43,087 nucleotides of DNA from an uncultured Verrucomicrobiota bacterium. GTDB lineage: Bacteria > Verrucomicrobiota > Kiritimatiellia > RFP12 > UBA1067. Shown in pieces: positions 15,170 through 23,452 of this stretch. The translations under genes were made by a program, and so were the position numbers. Within the stretch, counting starts at the first letter, position 1, and every line of letters begins with the position of its first letter. The DNA lies in the NCBI GenBank assembly GCA_947305775.1, contig CAMZEN010000021.1, positions 1 through 43,087 on the forward strand, written 5' to 3'. The notes below the pieces were generated by a model. The model had not been told where the DNA came from and searched no databases. It saw only the letters and a list, made by a program, of their open reading frames with translations.

Positions 15170-15199
15170 ACACTTGTCTTCAAAAGAAAGGAGAGCGAA

Positions 15200-15361
15200 G
15201 TGCAAGACGACAGAAAAAGACAGGCAAGAGCTGCGTGGAAGATGCGACAGGCTCGAAAACGCGAACGGGGAGCTTGTGCTGCGAATGGGGATGGCAAGCA
15301 ATTCAAAAAGCGGGGCCGATTGTCGATGATCTGCGATTGGATAAAGGCGGCCTTGTCATGA
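15200..15361 (+). CDS. Possible small basic protein in the RT leader (uncertain)
   Basis: A GTG at 15200 sits four bases after AAAGGAGAG and opens a 53-codon frame rich in Arg/Lys (QDDRKRQARAAWKMRQARKR, ending ICDWIKAALS). This is the only frame here with a good Shine-Dalgarno. However, the other two plus frames are also open: one reads RQELRGRCDRLENANGELVL (heptad-like) and stops at 15329, the other runs to 15531. The composition may simply reflect a structured GC-rich leader RNA. It lies between the RT promoter and the hairpin-rich segment. If real, it could be a nucleic-acid-binding accessory protein; if not, it is part of a non-coding RNA. Confidence 0.3.
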   Translation: MQDDRKRQARAAWKMRQARKRERGACAANGDGKQFKKRGRLSMICDWIKAALS

Positions 15362-15518
15362 CAATTTTGGAGGAGGCGTCGGCGAAGGGCTTGGCCGCTA
15401 TGTGCGGCTATCAGTGCGGGGCTAAAGGGGCGGCGGTTGGTGATGCCGACGCTCTCCCGCGAGATCGAAACGGTGATCGCGGTTTCTTTCCGCTTCCCGA
15501 CGCCTCCTCCGCCAATTG
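15362..15518 (+). ncRNA. Candidate structured RNA upstream of the reverse transcriptase
   Basis: A long-range stem closes this segment: 15369-15382 (GGAGGAGGCGTCGG) pairs perfectly with 15497-15510. An inner 4 bp (15384-15387 with 15493-15496, one bulged C) and an outer 5 bp (15362-15366 with 15514-15518) extend it. Inside are a hairpin at 15394-15408 (GCCGC/GCGGC, 5-nt loop) and another at 15457-15482 (CCGCGA/TCGCGG). Retrons and several DRT-type RTs use a structured RNA encoded just upstream of the RT as template or partner; this placement fits. The outer stem also reaches the TTGGAG ribosome-binding site of the RT gene, so a translational-control role is an alternative. The RNA ends are not defined. 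Confidence 0.4.
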
Positions 15519-15527
15519 GAGATTGAA

Positions 15528-17096
15528 GTGAAGTTTGAGGAATACTTTTCGTTCGAGGCAATCCTTGGCGACTTGGTTCGCTGGCGAATACGCGGGAAGG
15601 ATGTCGGAGGAACGCTCCCGGCGCGCAAGGCCTGGAGTCGGTCTGGCATCCGTGGTCGCGCAGGTGTGGCGTCGGCTGTCGTTCGCCAGAGAGCCATTTG
15701 GAGGAAGGTGTGCCGTCTGCGACAGGATGGGACACTCGGCGATTTCCGCTGGGGGCAGGCGTTGATCACTCTCGTAGAAAATGTGCGCTCCCGTATCGCG
15801 TTCGATGGTCTCACATTTGAAAGGCCGCGAATGATAGACATCGCCAAAGGCTACAAGGACGGGAAGCCGGAGTATCGGCGCGTGGCCTCCTTTGAGAATC
15901 TTTCTGACCGTGTGATTCTTAGCCGCATGACGGCGTATGTGCGCGACAGGCTTGAGTGTGTCCTTTCTCCAAATTGCTATTCGTTCCGGCGGGATAGTTC
16001 CATCACGCATCAGACGGCAGTCGAGCATTTGCAGCGATATCGCGCCGAGTTTGCGGTCGGCACGCTATTTGTCGGCGAATTCGACATAAAGAAGTTCTTC
16101 GACAATATTTCGCACAAGGCTGTCCGGGAGCGGTGGTCAGAGATGGGGTTCGACCAGGCTGCCACGAAGGTGCTTGAAGCGTATTTGAAGGTGTATTCCG
16201 CAAAGGACGCGGTGCGATCGGAGTGCGCACCCTGCCCAGCGAAAGTACTGGACAGCGATCCCCTTGTGGAGGCCATGCCGCGACGAGGCCTTCCGCAGGG
16301 CGGCTCGCTTTCAACCGTTCTGGCAAACATGGTACTATCGGTTGCAGACGAAGTGGTGGCAAAGGTGGATGATGGTCGCCTGTTCTATTCTCGTTTCTGC
16401 GATGATGTGGTGTTTGTGCATCCTAACGAGTTGGTTTGCCGCCAGGCGATGGCGGCGTATGCGAACGCTCTCAAGATGCTTGACTTGCCGATGCATCCTA
16501 TCGAACCGTTCGTTTACAAGCCGCTGAACGGCAAGCCGACATCGTATTACGAGATCAAGAGTAAGGGGCCGTTTCGCTGGCGTCAGGCGATGGCTGGGGA
16601 GACCAACTGCGCGCCGTGGCTGAGCTTCCTTGGAAGCCAGATAAGATTTGACGGTGAGACCCGGATACGCAAAGAATCGGTAGAAAAGCACATTCGTGCA
16701 TTGGGGCGAGAGACGGCCAGGGCTGTGCGGGAGCTTGAAAGCGGCGACCAGTGCAACAGTTTGGGTGGGCGATGGTTCTGGCGCTTCCGCAACCGGCTGA
16801 TCGCCAAGGGCGTCGGCTACGTGACGGCTAAAGTCGAGGATTGTAGGATGTGCTGGGTGGGGGCGTTCCCGAACGTGACGGCGTGTGCCGACACGAAGAT
16901 GCAGATGCGGCGGCTGGATCGTGTGCGAGAGGGGATGCTCTCGAAGGTGTGGCGGACGTTGCCAGAACGGATGCGGCTCGGCTGTCATCGCTACAAGGGG
17001 CGTCCGTTCAGCTACTACGGCTTTCTTGAGAAGGCAGTGCGGCCAACAAACATGACCCGGCGGCGGATAAGGATTCTGCCGTATTCGGAGCTGTAA
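15528..17096 (+). CDS. Reverse transcriptase (group II intron-like/DRT-type fold, FCDD motif)
   Basis: This is a 522-aa protein. GTG 15528 is preferred (TTGGAG seven bases upstream) over TTG 15516, which lies in that site. Palm motifs: motif A GEFDIKKFFDNIS (D186), motif B GLPQGGSLSTVLANM, motif C SRFCDDVVF (D292-D293; FCDD in place of the common YADD), then SFLGSQIRFDG. The N-terminal region has a fingers signature (ENLSDRVILSRMTAYVRDRL). Residues ~380-522 form a basic thumb-like region. No group II intron maturase, endonuclease or protease domain is evident and no intron RNA ends were found, which favours a defence-associated or retron-like RT of a group I cannot name. A structured RNA candidate precedes it and a 45-aa membrane protein follows 17 bp later. 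Confidence 0.87.
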   Translation: MKFEEYFSFEAILGDLVRWRIRGKDVGGTLPARKAWSRSGIRGRAGVASAVVRQRAIWRKVCRLRQDGTLGDFRWGQALITLVENVRSRIAFDGLTFERPRMIDIAKGYKDGKPEYRRVASFENLSDRVILSRMTAYVRDRLECVLSPNCYSFRRDSSITHQTAVEHLQRYRAEFAVGTLFVGEFDIKKFFDNISHKAVRERWSEMGFDQAATKVLEAYLKVYSAKDAVRSECAPCPAKVLDSDPLVEAMPRRGLPQGGSLSTVLANMVLSVADEVVAKVDDGRLFYSRFCDDVVFVHPNELVCRQAMAAYANALKMLDLPMHPIEPFVYKPLNGKPTSYYEIKSKGPFRWRQAMAGETNCAPWLSFLGSQIRFDGETRIRKESVEKHIRALGRETARAVRELESGDQCNSLGGRWFWRFRNRLIAKGVGYVTAKVEDCRMCWVGAFPNVTACADTKMQMRRLDRVREGMLSKVWRTLPERMRLGCHRYKGRPFSYYGFLEKAVRPTNMTRRRIRILPYSEL

Positions 17097-17113
17097 TAGA
17101 CAGGAGGTAAAAT

Positions 17114-17251
17114 ATGGATGGTGACTTCGAGCCTGAAGGATGGAGCGTGTTCGACGATTTGGGCGGGGGCGGTAAAGGGAACGCCGGTTGCGGGTGCTTC
17201 TTCCTAGTGGTCTTTCTGATTGGAATTCTGGTGGCATTGTTGAGCAAGTAA
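17114..17251 (+). CDS. 45-aa single-pass membrane protein downstream of RT
   Basis: AGGAGG (17102-17107) stands 6 nt before ATG 17114. The product has an acidic N-terminus (MDGDFEPEGWSVFDDLGGGG), a short GKGNAGCGC segment and one hydrophobic helix (CFFLVVFLIGILVALLSK, residues ~28-45). It lies 17 bp after the RT stop, so it is almost certainly co-transcribed. Small membrane proteins beside retrons and other defence modules are often effectors that damage the envelope; whether this is one is inference. The Gly-rich hinge and single helix at the extreme C-terminus would place the acidic head in the cytoplasm. It is too short for most gene callers. Confidence 0.7.
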   Translation: MDGDFEPEGWSVFDDLGGGGKGNAGCGCFFLVVFLIGILVALLSK

Positions 17252-17336
17252 ACTGTAGGAAAGGCCTAAACAGGAAAGTGAAGGAAACCTTGTAAGATTT
17301 CGCCGTCTGAGGCGAGTAAAGAACAGGAGATAAAGA

Positions 17337-19391
17337 ATGCTTGAAAATGGTACGAATATGGAAACGCGATGCGGGGATTGCGGACTGGTTGTACACCAAG
17401 CCGTAAACGGCAGGTGCCCTCGTTGCGGAGCGCGCCTAAATGCCCCCGACAGTTCTTATCCCGTTCTGCCTTATGGTGATTTGATAAATCCCTACGAGAC
17501 CCAATACTACAGCATCCGCGACGAGGTGATGGAAGGCAGGTCTTCAAGGTCAACGATGGGCGATTTCTTGGTGTCTATGGAAAATCTGGCCGACGATGGC
17601 GACGACATGGCTCAACATTTCCTCGGGCGTTTCGTCTATCTCGAAAAGGACATCAAGTACGCGCATGAGCTTCTGGAAAAATCTGCCGCCAAAGGCAACT
17701 TTCTCGCCGAGAATGACCTTGGTGTCATGTATGCCAGAGGCGATTGTGTTCCGCGAGACGATTATGCTGCGGTTCGCCTTTACCGCAAGTCTGCCGAAAA
17801 AGGAAATCCACGAGCAATGGTGAATCTGGCTGGTCGGTATTCGACCGGAACTGGGCTTATCCAAAACGAGTCAAGAGCGGCGGAACTGATGCGGGCGGCA
17901 GCGGAGCGTGGCGATGCAAATGCGCAGTACGATTTGTATGATCGTTTTTGGACGGGGCGTGGCGTCGAGCGAGATGTCACCACGGCTTTGATGTGGTGTC
18001 GCACGGCGGCGAACAGCGGACACACCCTAGCCGAGAGAGGCCTGGCGATGTGTTATGCCGGAGGTTATGGCGTATGCAAGGACGAGAAAGAGGCATTCAA
18101 ATGGATGAAGCGGGCGGCAGATAATGGCGACATGGCGTCCATGCTCGATCTGTCAATTTGGTGTTGTCACGGAATAGGCACGGATAAGAATCCTGGGCGA
18201 GCCTACTATCTTGCGTCGGAAGTGGCAGATCGCGGATACGAAGAGTCTTTCTGGCAGGTTAGCTACTATTTTCGCAATGGCATTGGCGTTAAAAAAGATA
18301 TAGAACGGGCAGATAAGTGGCTCTTCAAAGCGTTGGATTCAACGGCAAGGTTCCCTTGGCAGGCAAACAAGCCGGAAACGGCCAAGAACGAGTTTCCCAG
18401 CCGACTGCGGTGGGCCGGAGAAGACACGAAGCGTTTGTTGCGCATAGCATACTGGGCATCAGACAGCAATTACGCACATGGCGCTCTTAAGGCTTTTAGG
18501 AAGGCTGCAGCACTTGGAGACCATGAAGCCGAATACGATATGGGCGTGATTATTGAGCATGGTCTCTTGGGGGTTAAGAGGGCTATGCGCAAATATCTTG
18601 GGCGTAATCAGGCGAGGCAACTGTATCGCGCGATAGAGTATTACAAGGCTTCTGCTGCTGGCGGTGATTCTTGCGGCGAGTGGAAGCTTGCCTGCTTTTA
18701 TCGTGACGGGATAGAGGTTGAGAAGGATATCCAGAAGGCGGGGCGACTTATGAGGAGCGCCGCAGAAAAAGGCAATCATTTGGCGGAGTATGATCTTGCC
18801 GTCATGATGGCCGACGGTAGATACGGCGAACATGATATTTCAGGGGCGATGGGATTGATGGAGAAATCGGCAGAAGGCGGATTCAGGCCAGCCCTTGAGG
18901 ACTTTGGGAGACGCCTGGTCGAGGGGGATGATGTCAAACAAGACGTTTCTCGCGGAATGAAAATGTTTGAAATGGCGGCAAGAGATGGTGATGTGGCCTG
19001 CTGGACTACTTTAGGGCGATATTGCTTCCTCGGGCGGGTTGTCCCCCGTGACTACAGACGCGCTTTTGAGTACTACAGGCTTGGAGCTGAGGGAGGAGAT
19101 GCTGCCGCATGCGCGGCACTTTCGATTATGTATGAGAATGGGCTTGGCTGTAGGCAAGACGTGTTGATGGCCCAGGAGATGAGGGTCAAGGCGTGCGGCC
19201 TTTCCGGGAATGGAGACATTGTAGGTTCCTCGCCTGAACACATGGCGTTGCTGGAAGAAGCTGTGTCCAACGACAAAAGCAAAGATGCCAATGTTAGGCC
19301 CGCAGAGGATGGTTATAGCGTATTCCTTTTCTTTGCCAGAACAGTAGGTGTGATTATCATCCTATGGCTTATCAGCAATCTATTTAAGTGA
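17337..19391 (+). CDS. Zinc-ribbon, Sel1-repeat, membrane-anchored protein
   Basis: This 684-aa protein has CAGGAG 8 nt upstream of the ATG. Residues ~12-32 are a zinc ribbon (CGDCG ... CPRCG). From about residue 90 to 630 there are more than a dozen Sel1-like repeats with the signature A-x-x-G-x-x-x-A-x-x-x-L/D-L-x-x-x-Y-x-x-G (e.g. KSAAKGNFLAENDLGVMYARG, RSAAEKGNHLAEYDLAVMM). The C-terminus ends in a transmembrane helix (FLFFARTVGVIIILWLISNLF), so it is tail-anchored with the repeats probably cytoplasmic. Sel1 arrays are protein-interaction scaffolds. It opens a run of closely spaced genes to 28.0 kb (14 bp to the next). Function beyond scaffolding is not evident. Confidence 0.88.
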   Translation: MLENGTNMETRCGDCGLVVHQAVNGRCPRCGARLNAPDSSYPVLPYGDLINPYETQYYSIRDEVMEGRSSRSTMGDFLVSMENLADDGDDMAQHFLGRFVYLEKDIKYAHELLEKSAAKGNFLAENDLGVMYARGDCVPRDDYAAVRLYRKSAEKGNPRAMVNLAGRYSTGTGLIQNESRAAELMRAAAERGDANAQYDLYDRFWTGRGVERDVTTALMWCRTAANSGHTLAERGLAMCYAGGYGVCKDEKEAFKWMKRAADNGDMASMLDLSIWCCHGIGTDKNPGRAYYLASEVADRGYEESFWQVSYYFRNGIGVKKDIERADKWLFKALDSTARFPWQANKPETAKNEFPSRLRWAGEDTKRLLRIAYWASDSNYAHGALKAFRKAAALGDHEAEYDMGVIIEHGLLGVKRAMRKYLGRNQARQLYRAIEYYKASAAGGDSCGEWKLACFYRDGIEVEKDIQKAGRLMRSAAEKGNHLAEYDLAVMMADGRYGEHDISGAMGLMEKSAEGGFRPALEDFGRRLVEGDDVKQDVSRGMKMFEMAARDGDVACWTTLGRYCFLGRVVPRDYRRAFEYYRLGAEGGDAAACAALSIMYENGLGCRQDVLMAQEMRVKACGLSGNGDIVGSSPEHMALLEEAVSNDKSKDANVRPAEDGYSVFLFFARTVGVIIILWLISNLFK

Positions 19392-19404
19392 AGGAGGCAA
19401 AACT

Positions 19405-20361
19405 ATGCATCAAAAGACGAGGCTGCCAATAAGTAAGGTTATAGGAATGCGTTTGCCGCATTATCTTCTTGCGGGCGTGATTATATGTTGTCATGGCTGT
19501 GTGAGAAATACAGACAACGAGAGCCGTTCCGCGCAACTAGAGCCATTCTTGCACGAGCGTCGCGCAGCACTTGTCACTGACGCATGGGGCGGGATGCGTG
19601 TGAAATGGACTGCTGTCGCCGACTGGCCGACAGGGAATTCGCCCGTTGCAAAGTCTGCACGGATGTGGATCGACACAAGGCTGCGGAATTATCGTAAGGA
19701 GCCATTCTCTGGCGACTCTTACGATTGGGACGCCATGACGCGCTTCTACGGGAAACAATTTCTTGCCGACAATGGCCCTAAAAATATTGAAAATGATTGG
19801 CGCGGGGAAACTGGAGAATCTGGCAATGCTGTGCCAGACGTCAATCCGGGCGCAGATGTTTTCCTTGAAGGATCTTCGAGATGGTTCTGTAACCACTCCG
19901 CTATCGTTGAATACGAAGACGAGCATATTGTCTCCTATCGTTCGGGGTTTTATGGTTTCTTTGTCGGAAACGGAACGAGCGCGGCTTACATCAAGTGCGC
20001 TACATTCCGTAAGCCAGATGGCAAGCTGCTCGGTTGGGACGTCTTCGCCGATACGAACGCAGTGTTTGAGTTGGTTCGCGAGCTTGCGAAGGTTGAGTTC
20101 AAGAAAGGCGCCGATATATACGAGACTGGTATTCCCATACCAGACGCGCCGCTTTTCACGAATGATGGCTTTTGGTGTTTCTGGGGTGACTACGCCATAG
20201 TCGAACCACACGTATACGAGATGAAAGGTGAATTTCCTTCGCTGTTCGTTCCGTGGAGAGATCCCACATGCGGCGGGCGTCTCTCAAGCAATCGAATTGC
20301 CGCAGAGAGCTTGCTTTTGCCTACAGCAAAAGCTGACCTTGGCCTTAACCACAATCAGTGA
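19405..20361 (+). CDS. Exported protein, DUF3298/RsiV-like C-terminus
   Basis: This 318-aa protein has AAGGAGG 8 nt before the ATG. A signal sequence is visible at residues ~15-33 (MRLPHYLLAGVIICCHGC), possibly lipidated at the final Cys although the lipobox is atypical. Residues ~155-235 (IVEYEDEHIVSYRSGFYGFF, then TFRKPDGKLLGWDVFADTNAV) resemble the DUF3298 domain of RsiV-like and lysozyme-inhibitor-type proteins, which have the pattern of a Tyr/Gly-rich strand followed by D..TGK.L...DLF. The function is unknown. The end KADLGLNHNQ is similar, in DNA as well as protein, to the tail of a broken gene at 22.5 kb. The ADP-ribosylglycohydrolase follows 22 bp later. Confidence 0.62.
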   Translation: MHQKTRLPISKVIGMRLPHYLLAGVIICCHGCVRNTDNESRSAQLEPFLHERRAALVTDAWGGMRVKWTAVADWPTGNSPVAKSARMWIDTRLRNYRKEPFSGDSYDWDAMTRFYGKQFLADNGPKNIENDWRGETGESGNAVPDVNPGADVFLEGSSRWFCNHSAIVEYEDEHIVSYRSGFYGFFVGNGTSAAYIKCATFRKPDGKLLGWDVFADTNAVFELVRELAKVEFKKGADIYETGIPIPDAPLFTNDGFWCFWGDYAIVEPHVYEMKGEFPSLFVPWRDPTCGGRLSSNRIAAESLLLPTAKADLGLNHNQ

Positions 20362-20383
20362 TGGCTTAAAAAGGAGAAACAAA

Positions 20384-21397
20384 ATGATTGGAGCAATCGT
20401 AGGTGACATCGTAGGATCGCGGTTTGAGTTCCGCAACCGCAAATCGAAGGATTTTGAACTGTTCGTGACAGGGGATGCCTCTGCGCGGAAAGTCTCAAAA
20501 GGATACGCGGAGGCCAAGGCCGCGTATGAAGCGGCGAATAAGGCGGAATCAATCCGAAAGTGGTGGCCGTTTGGGAAGCGCGAGAAGCGGCTTGGATCGA
20601 TCTTGGCCGAGAGCGGCTCGTTGCTGTCGTCATCGATAAAGGTTGATGCCAACGCTCCAAAACATCCATTCTGCCGAACAGACAGGGCTTGCCATTATAC
20701 GGATGACACCGTGATGACGCTTGCAATCTCAGCGGCGCTGATGGATTGGAAGACTGGCGGCGGCGATCTTGGTGCGTTTGCCGTTAGGCGGATGCAGGAG
20801 TTTGGGCGGCGTTTCCCGAATGCCGGTTATGGCGGGCATTTCCATCATTGGCTTCATGATGATGTTCCACAGCCCTACAACAGCTGGGGGAATGGGTCGG
20901 CGATGCGCGTGAGCGCGTGCGGCTGGGCCGGGCGGACGCTCGACGAGGTGAAGGCGATGTCGCGCGCCGTCACGGAGGTGACGCACAACCATCCCGAGGG
21001 GATCAAGGGCGCGGAGGCGACTGCCGTTGCGACGTTTCTCGCGCGGACCGGGAAGTCGATGGAGGAGATTCGCCAGTATGTGCTGGAGAACTACTACAAG
21101 ATCGACTTCACACTCGATGAGATCCGTCCCACGTACGAGTTCGACGTCTCGTGCCAGGGATCCGTTCCGCAGGCGCTGGAAGCGTTCTTCGAGTCGACTG
21201 CCTTTGAGGATGCCATCCGAAACACCATCTCCATTGGCGGCGATTCGGATACCATTGGCGCGATTTGCGGTGCCGTGGCAGGTGCCTACTACGGCGTCCC
21301 CGACGACATCCGAGAGAAAGCAGAGGTTTTTCTCGACTCATATCTTCTCGAAATGCTGCATGGTTTTGAACGAATATTTGTGGAGGGTGAAAAATGA
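20384..21397 (+). CDS. ADP-ribosylglycohydrolase (DraG/ARH family)
   Basis: This is a 337-aa protein. ATG 20384 has AAGGAG 7 nt upstream and was chosen over an upstream in-frame ATG because MIGAIVGDIVGSRFEF is the conserved family N-terminus. Metal-site motifs are present: TDDTVMT (D107-D108-T109), GNGSAMRV, THNHPEG, and the C-terminal GGDSDTIGAI. The family removes ADP-ribose from proteins, nucleic acids or small molecules using Mg2+. An insertion (residues ~25-95: basic, Ser-rich) lengthens the region between the first strand and the DDT motif. No partner ADP-ribosyltransferase is visible. Its stop overlaps the next start (ATGA). Possible roles are reversal of self or toxin ADP-ribosylation; inference only. 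Confidence 0.92.
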   Translation: MIGAIVGDIVGSRFEFRNRKSKDFELFVTGDASARKVSKGYAEAKAAYEAANKAESIRKWWPFGKREKRLGSILAESGSLLSSSIKVDANAPKHPFCRTDRACHYTDDTVMTLAISAALMDWKTGGGDLGAFAVRRMQEFGRRFPNAGYGGHFHHWLHDDVPQPYNSWGNGSAMRVSACGWAGRTLDEVKAMSRAVTEVTHNHPEGIKGAEATAVATFLARTGKSMEEIRQYVLENYYKIDFTLDEIRPTYEFDVSCQGSVPQALEAFFESTAFEDAIRNTISIGGDSDTIGAICGAVAGAYYGVPDDIREKAEVFLDSYLLEMLHGFERIFVEGEK

Positions 21398-22419
21398 AAC
21401 AGTCGGTGGTGCTATTTGCTACCATGTTGGCGGCGTTTGCAGAGTGCAAGTGTGCACCAGATGCGGACAGGAAAGACGAATCTGGCGCAACTATAAAGGG
21501 AACAGTCAACATGGATAAAGAACTTGAAGAGACGATGTATTATACTGCTCAGGCTGGTGACACGGTTGAGCACATTGCTGTAAAGTTCGATATGTGGGTA
21601 CGGGAACTTTATGAACTAAACAATAAGGATGGCAAGAAGAGTTGGAAAATTAAGAAAGGTGATCGTGTTCGAGTTCGGCGCGAGCCCGCTACATACATTT
21701 GCAGCGAACCCGCTGTCACTAATGCCTATACGGAAATACTGTGGAACATTCGGGAAGCGCTTAAGGAGGTCAAGGCGAACAAGAAAGTTGATGAGGGCTT
21801 GATGAAGCTGTGGGATGAAAGTAAGAAAAAGGGTCAATTTGCATCGCCAGCCGACAAAACCTTGCTACAAGTTGTCCGAGATAGGGATGTGCTGATGCCC
21901 ATATTACGTCCTTTGTCGCACATTAAGTTAGGGAAGCACGAGTATCTTGATTGTCGTGTTAGGGGAAGTCGTACAGAAGCGTTTGGCAAATTTGTCCTTC
22001 GGACAGAGGACGAAGTCAAACCGTTGGCTGTGAGGTTGGACGGAACACCGGAAAGCGCATGGGAGAGAGTTCTGCTCAAGGAGGCGTCAGAGCAGTTCTT
22101 TCTTGCGTGGCATGCGAATTACTGGAAACATCGCATTGTTAGTGACGTGCGACGGTTTGACGATGAGATCAACATTCCTTTCGTAGGTGAGAGAGCATGG
22201 CTTACGATAGGTGAATCTGGACGTAGCCGGATGATGAAAAACGATTTTGCACCGACAGTTGTGCTGACGGGGGATCAAGCGACGGTGACCTATTACATAT
22301 TTTCGGCATTCGGAGGTTTGCTGAAGCTGACCGATCATGTGGATATGCTTTCAGGAAAGATTCTTGGCAAGACAAAAACGGAGACGATAGTGGAATACAA
22401 CTGCGGAGTTTGTTATTGA
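21394..22419 (+). CDS. Exported LysM-domain protein
   Basis: This 341-aa protein has an N-terminal signal-like segment (MKQSVVLFATMLAAFAECKC), likely a secretion signal or weak lipobox. Residues ~48-92 form a LysM domain (YTAQAGDTVEHIAVKFDMWV then YELNNKDGKKSWKIKKGDRV), which binds peptidoglycan. The remaining ~245 residues are mixed alpha/beta without a family I recognise (FGKFVLRTEDEVKPL, ATVTYYIFSAFGGLLKLT). It overlaps the ADP-ribosylglycohydrolase by ATGA, so the two are co-translated although one is cytoplasmic and the other envelope-directed. LysM recurs at the end of the 1333-aa protein downstream. Confidence 0.75.
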   Translation: MKQSVVLFATMLAAFAECKCAPDADRKDESGATIKGTVNMDKELEETMYYTAQAGDTVEHIAVKFDMWVRELYELNNKDGKKSWKIKKGDRVRVRREPATYICSEPAVTNAYTEILWNIREALKEVKANKKVDEGLMKLWDESKKKGQFASPADKTLLQVVRDRDVLMPILRPLSHIKLGKHEYLDCRVRGSRTEAFGKFVLRTEDEVKPLAVRLDGTPESAWERVLLKEASEQFFLAWHANYWKHRIVSDVRRFDDEINIPFVGERAWLTIGESGRSRMMKNDFAPTVVLTGDQATVTYYIFSAFGGLLKLTDHVDMLSGKILGKTKTETIVEYNCGVCY

Positions 22420-22567
22420 TCTGTATGCAGAAGTCGCGAATCCTAAAACGTACAACGAGTCGCAGGTTTGCACACTCCTTGAGCGCGCGGCGGAAAAGGG
22501 TTGAGAAGCCGCTGCCGGGGACAAAACACGACCTTGGGCTTGACAAGATGAATGATGGAGAGAGAGA
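22397..22567 (+). pseudogene. Remnant of a Sel1-repeat gene
   Basis: Between two intact genes, one frame encodes TAEFVIDLYAEVANPKTYNE and continues to LLERAAEKG before a stop (22502-22504). The next frame then reads GTKHDLGLDKMNDGERE, ending over the start of the following gene. Joined, AAEKG...HDLGLDKMNDG has the Sel1 repeat pattern (compare AAEKGNHLAEYDLAVMMADG in the 17.3-kb gene). I read this as the frameshifted 3' tail of a lost Sel1 protein. It has no own start codon of note. Confidence 0.4.
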
Positions 22568-23437
22568 ATGAGCAATAACTACGAGAACGCAAATGACATC
22601 GTGAACAGATTGCGGGAGCATAGTTGCCGCATAGCTAACCTGCAACGAAAGTTGAGGGATTCTCGTCCTATCCCAAGTATTGACAATGTCGTTAGTGAGT
22701 TGGGGGAACTCACGAACGAGTCTAAGGGAATCTCGGCGCAGATTGTTCTTTCATCCGTTCCCCAAAAGCCCACTGATGCTGTAGCATTACACTGCATCGA
22801 ACGCATGAAAGCTATCACAAGGCTTCTGAACAGATGTGATGATTCGGTTTACAATGCTGCCGACACATTCAGGCAAAACTCGAAATCTTCCGAGTGGCTT
22901 TGTGAATTTTTCGATACATTTACCCAATTGTCTCTTGTCGAGGGATGGACTCTCAACGCAGAATATTCATGTTCCATATTAGAGGGGCATGTTGTATTTT
23001 TCGCTCAAGATGTTAATGGGGAGCGAGTTGGAAATGTTCTAGAGGTGGTCGCTCCAATGAATGATTCCCCCCTTGCCGCATTGGATGCGGTTCTGCTTGA
23101 TCATGCCATGTCACAGGCGGGGCTATACTGGCATGCCTGTTATGAGAGCAGGGAGTTTATTGCCAACATTATGGACTTCTCTGAGTACCGCTTCTGTGGT
23201 GAAGTCGCTGGGGATGTCTTGATGGCAATCGGTGATCTCCGCAAATTCTGGGGTTTCGATTTCACCCCAGCGGTCGAAAAGGCGGATGATGACTTCTACA
23301 ATGTACGGTATGTTACATTTTCTCCGTTCTGCGGTTTTGTCGAAAACCATGTCAAGGTTCCATCTTCTGGTGTTATCGGCGAGCTCCAGAACAAATCGGA
23401 AGTGATTTTCCCACACGACTGCGGAATAAGCTTTTAA
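22568..23437 (+). CDS. Hypothetical protein
   Basis: This is a 289-aa protein preceded by GATGGAGAGAGAG. The first ~100 residues are helical and coiled-coil-like (ANDIVNRLREHSCRIANLQR, LGELTNESKGISAQ); the rest is mixed alpha/beta with several Trp, Tyr and Cys (LYWHACYESREFIANIMDF, FSEYRFCGEVAGDVLMAIGD, and the C-terminal VIFPHDCGISF). There is no signal peptide or membrane segment. I recognise no family. It is 15 bp upstream of the large exported multidomain protein and reads as part of the same transcript. Confidence 0.7.
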   Translation: MSNNYENANDIVNRLREHSCRIANLQRKLRDSRPIPSIDNVVSELGELTNESKGISAQIVLSSVPQKPTDAVALHCIERMKAITRLLNRCDDSVYNAADTFRQNSKSSEWLCEFFDTFTQLSLVEGWTLNAEYSCSILEGHVVFFAQDVNGERVGNVLEVVAPMNDSPLAALDAVLLDHAMSQAGLYWHACYESREFIANIMDFSEYRFCGEVAGDVLMAIGDLRKFWGFDFTPAVEKADDDFYNVRYVTFSPFCGFVENHVKVPSSGVIGELQNKSEVIFPHDCGISF

Positions 23438-23452
23438 TGAAAGGAAAGATAA

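Noticed and set aside
15105..15329. 74-codon frame with heptad-like C-terminal half
   Set aside because: Its ATG lies within the operator, upstream of the -10 box, so it would not be on the RT transcript; no Shine-Dalgarno site.
15235..15531. 98-codon frame running into the RT start
   Set aside because: It has no ribosome-binding site, overlaps the long stem and shows no family features; kept only as an alternative to the ncRNA reading.
16335..17399. Long minus-strand open frame opposite the RT gene
   Set aside because: It is Arg/Pro/His-rich, has no ribosome-binding site and mirrors the codon pattern of the well-supported RT on the plus strand.
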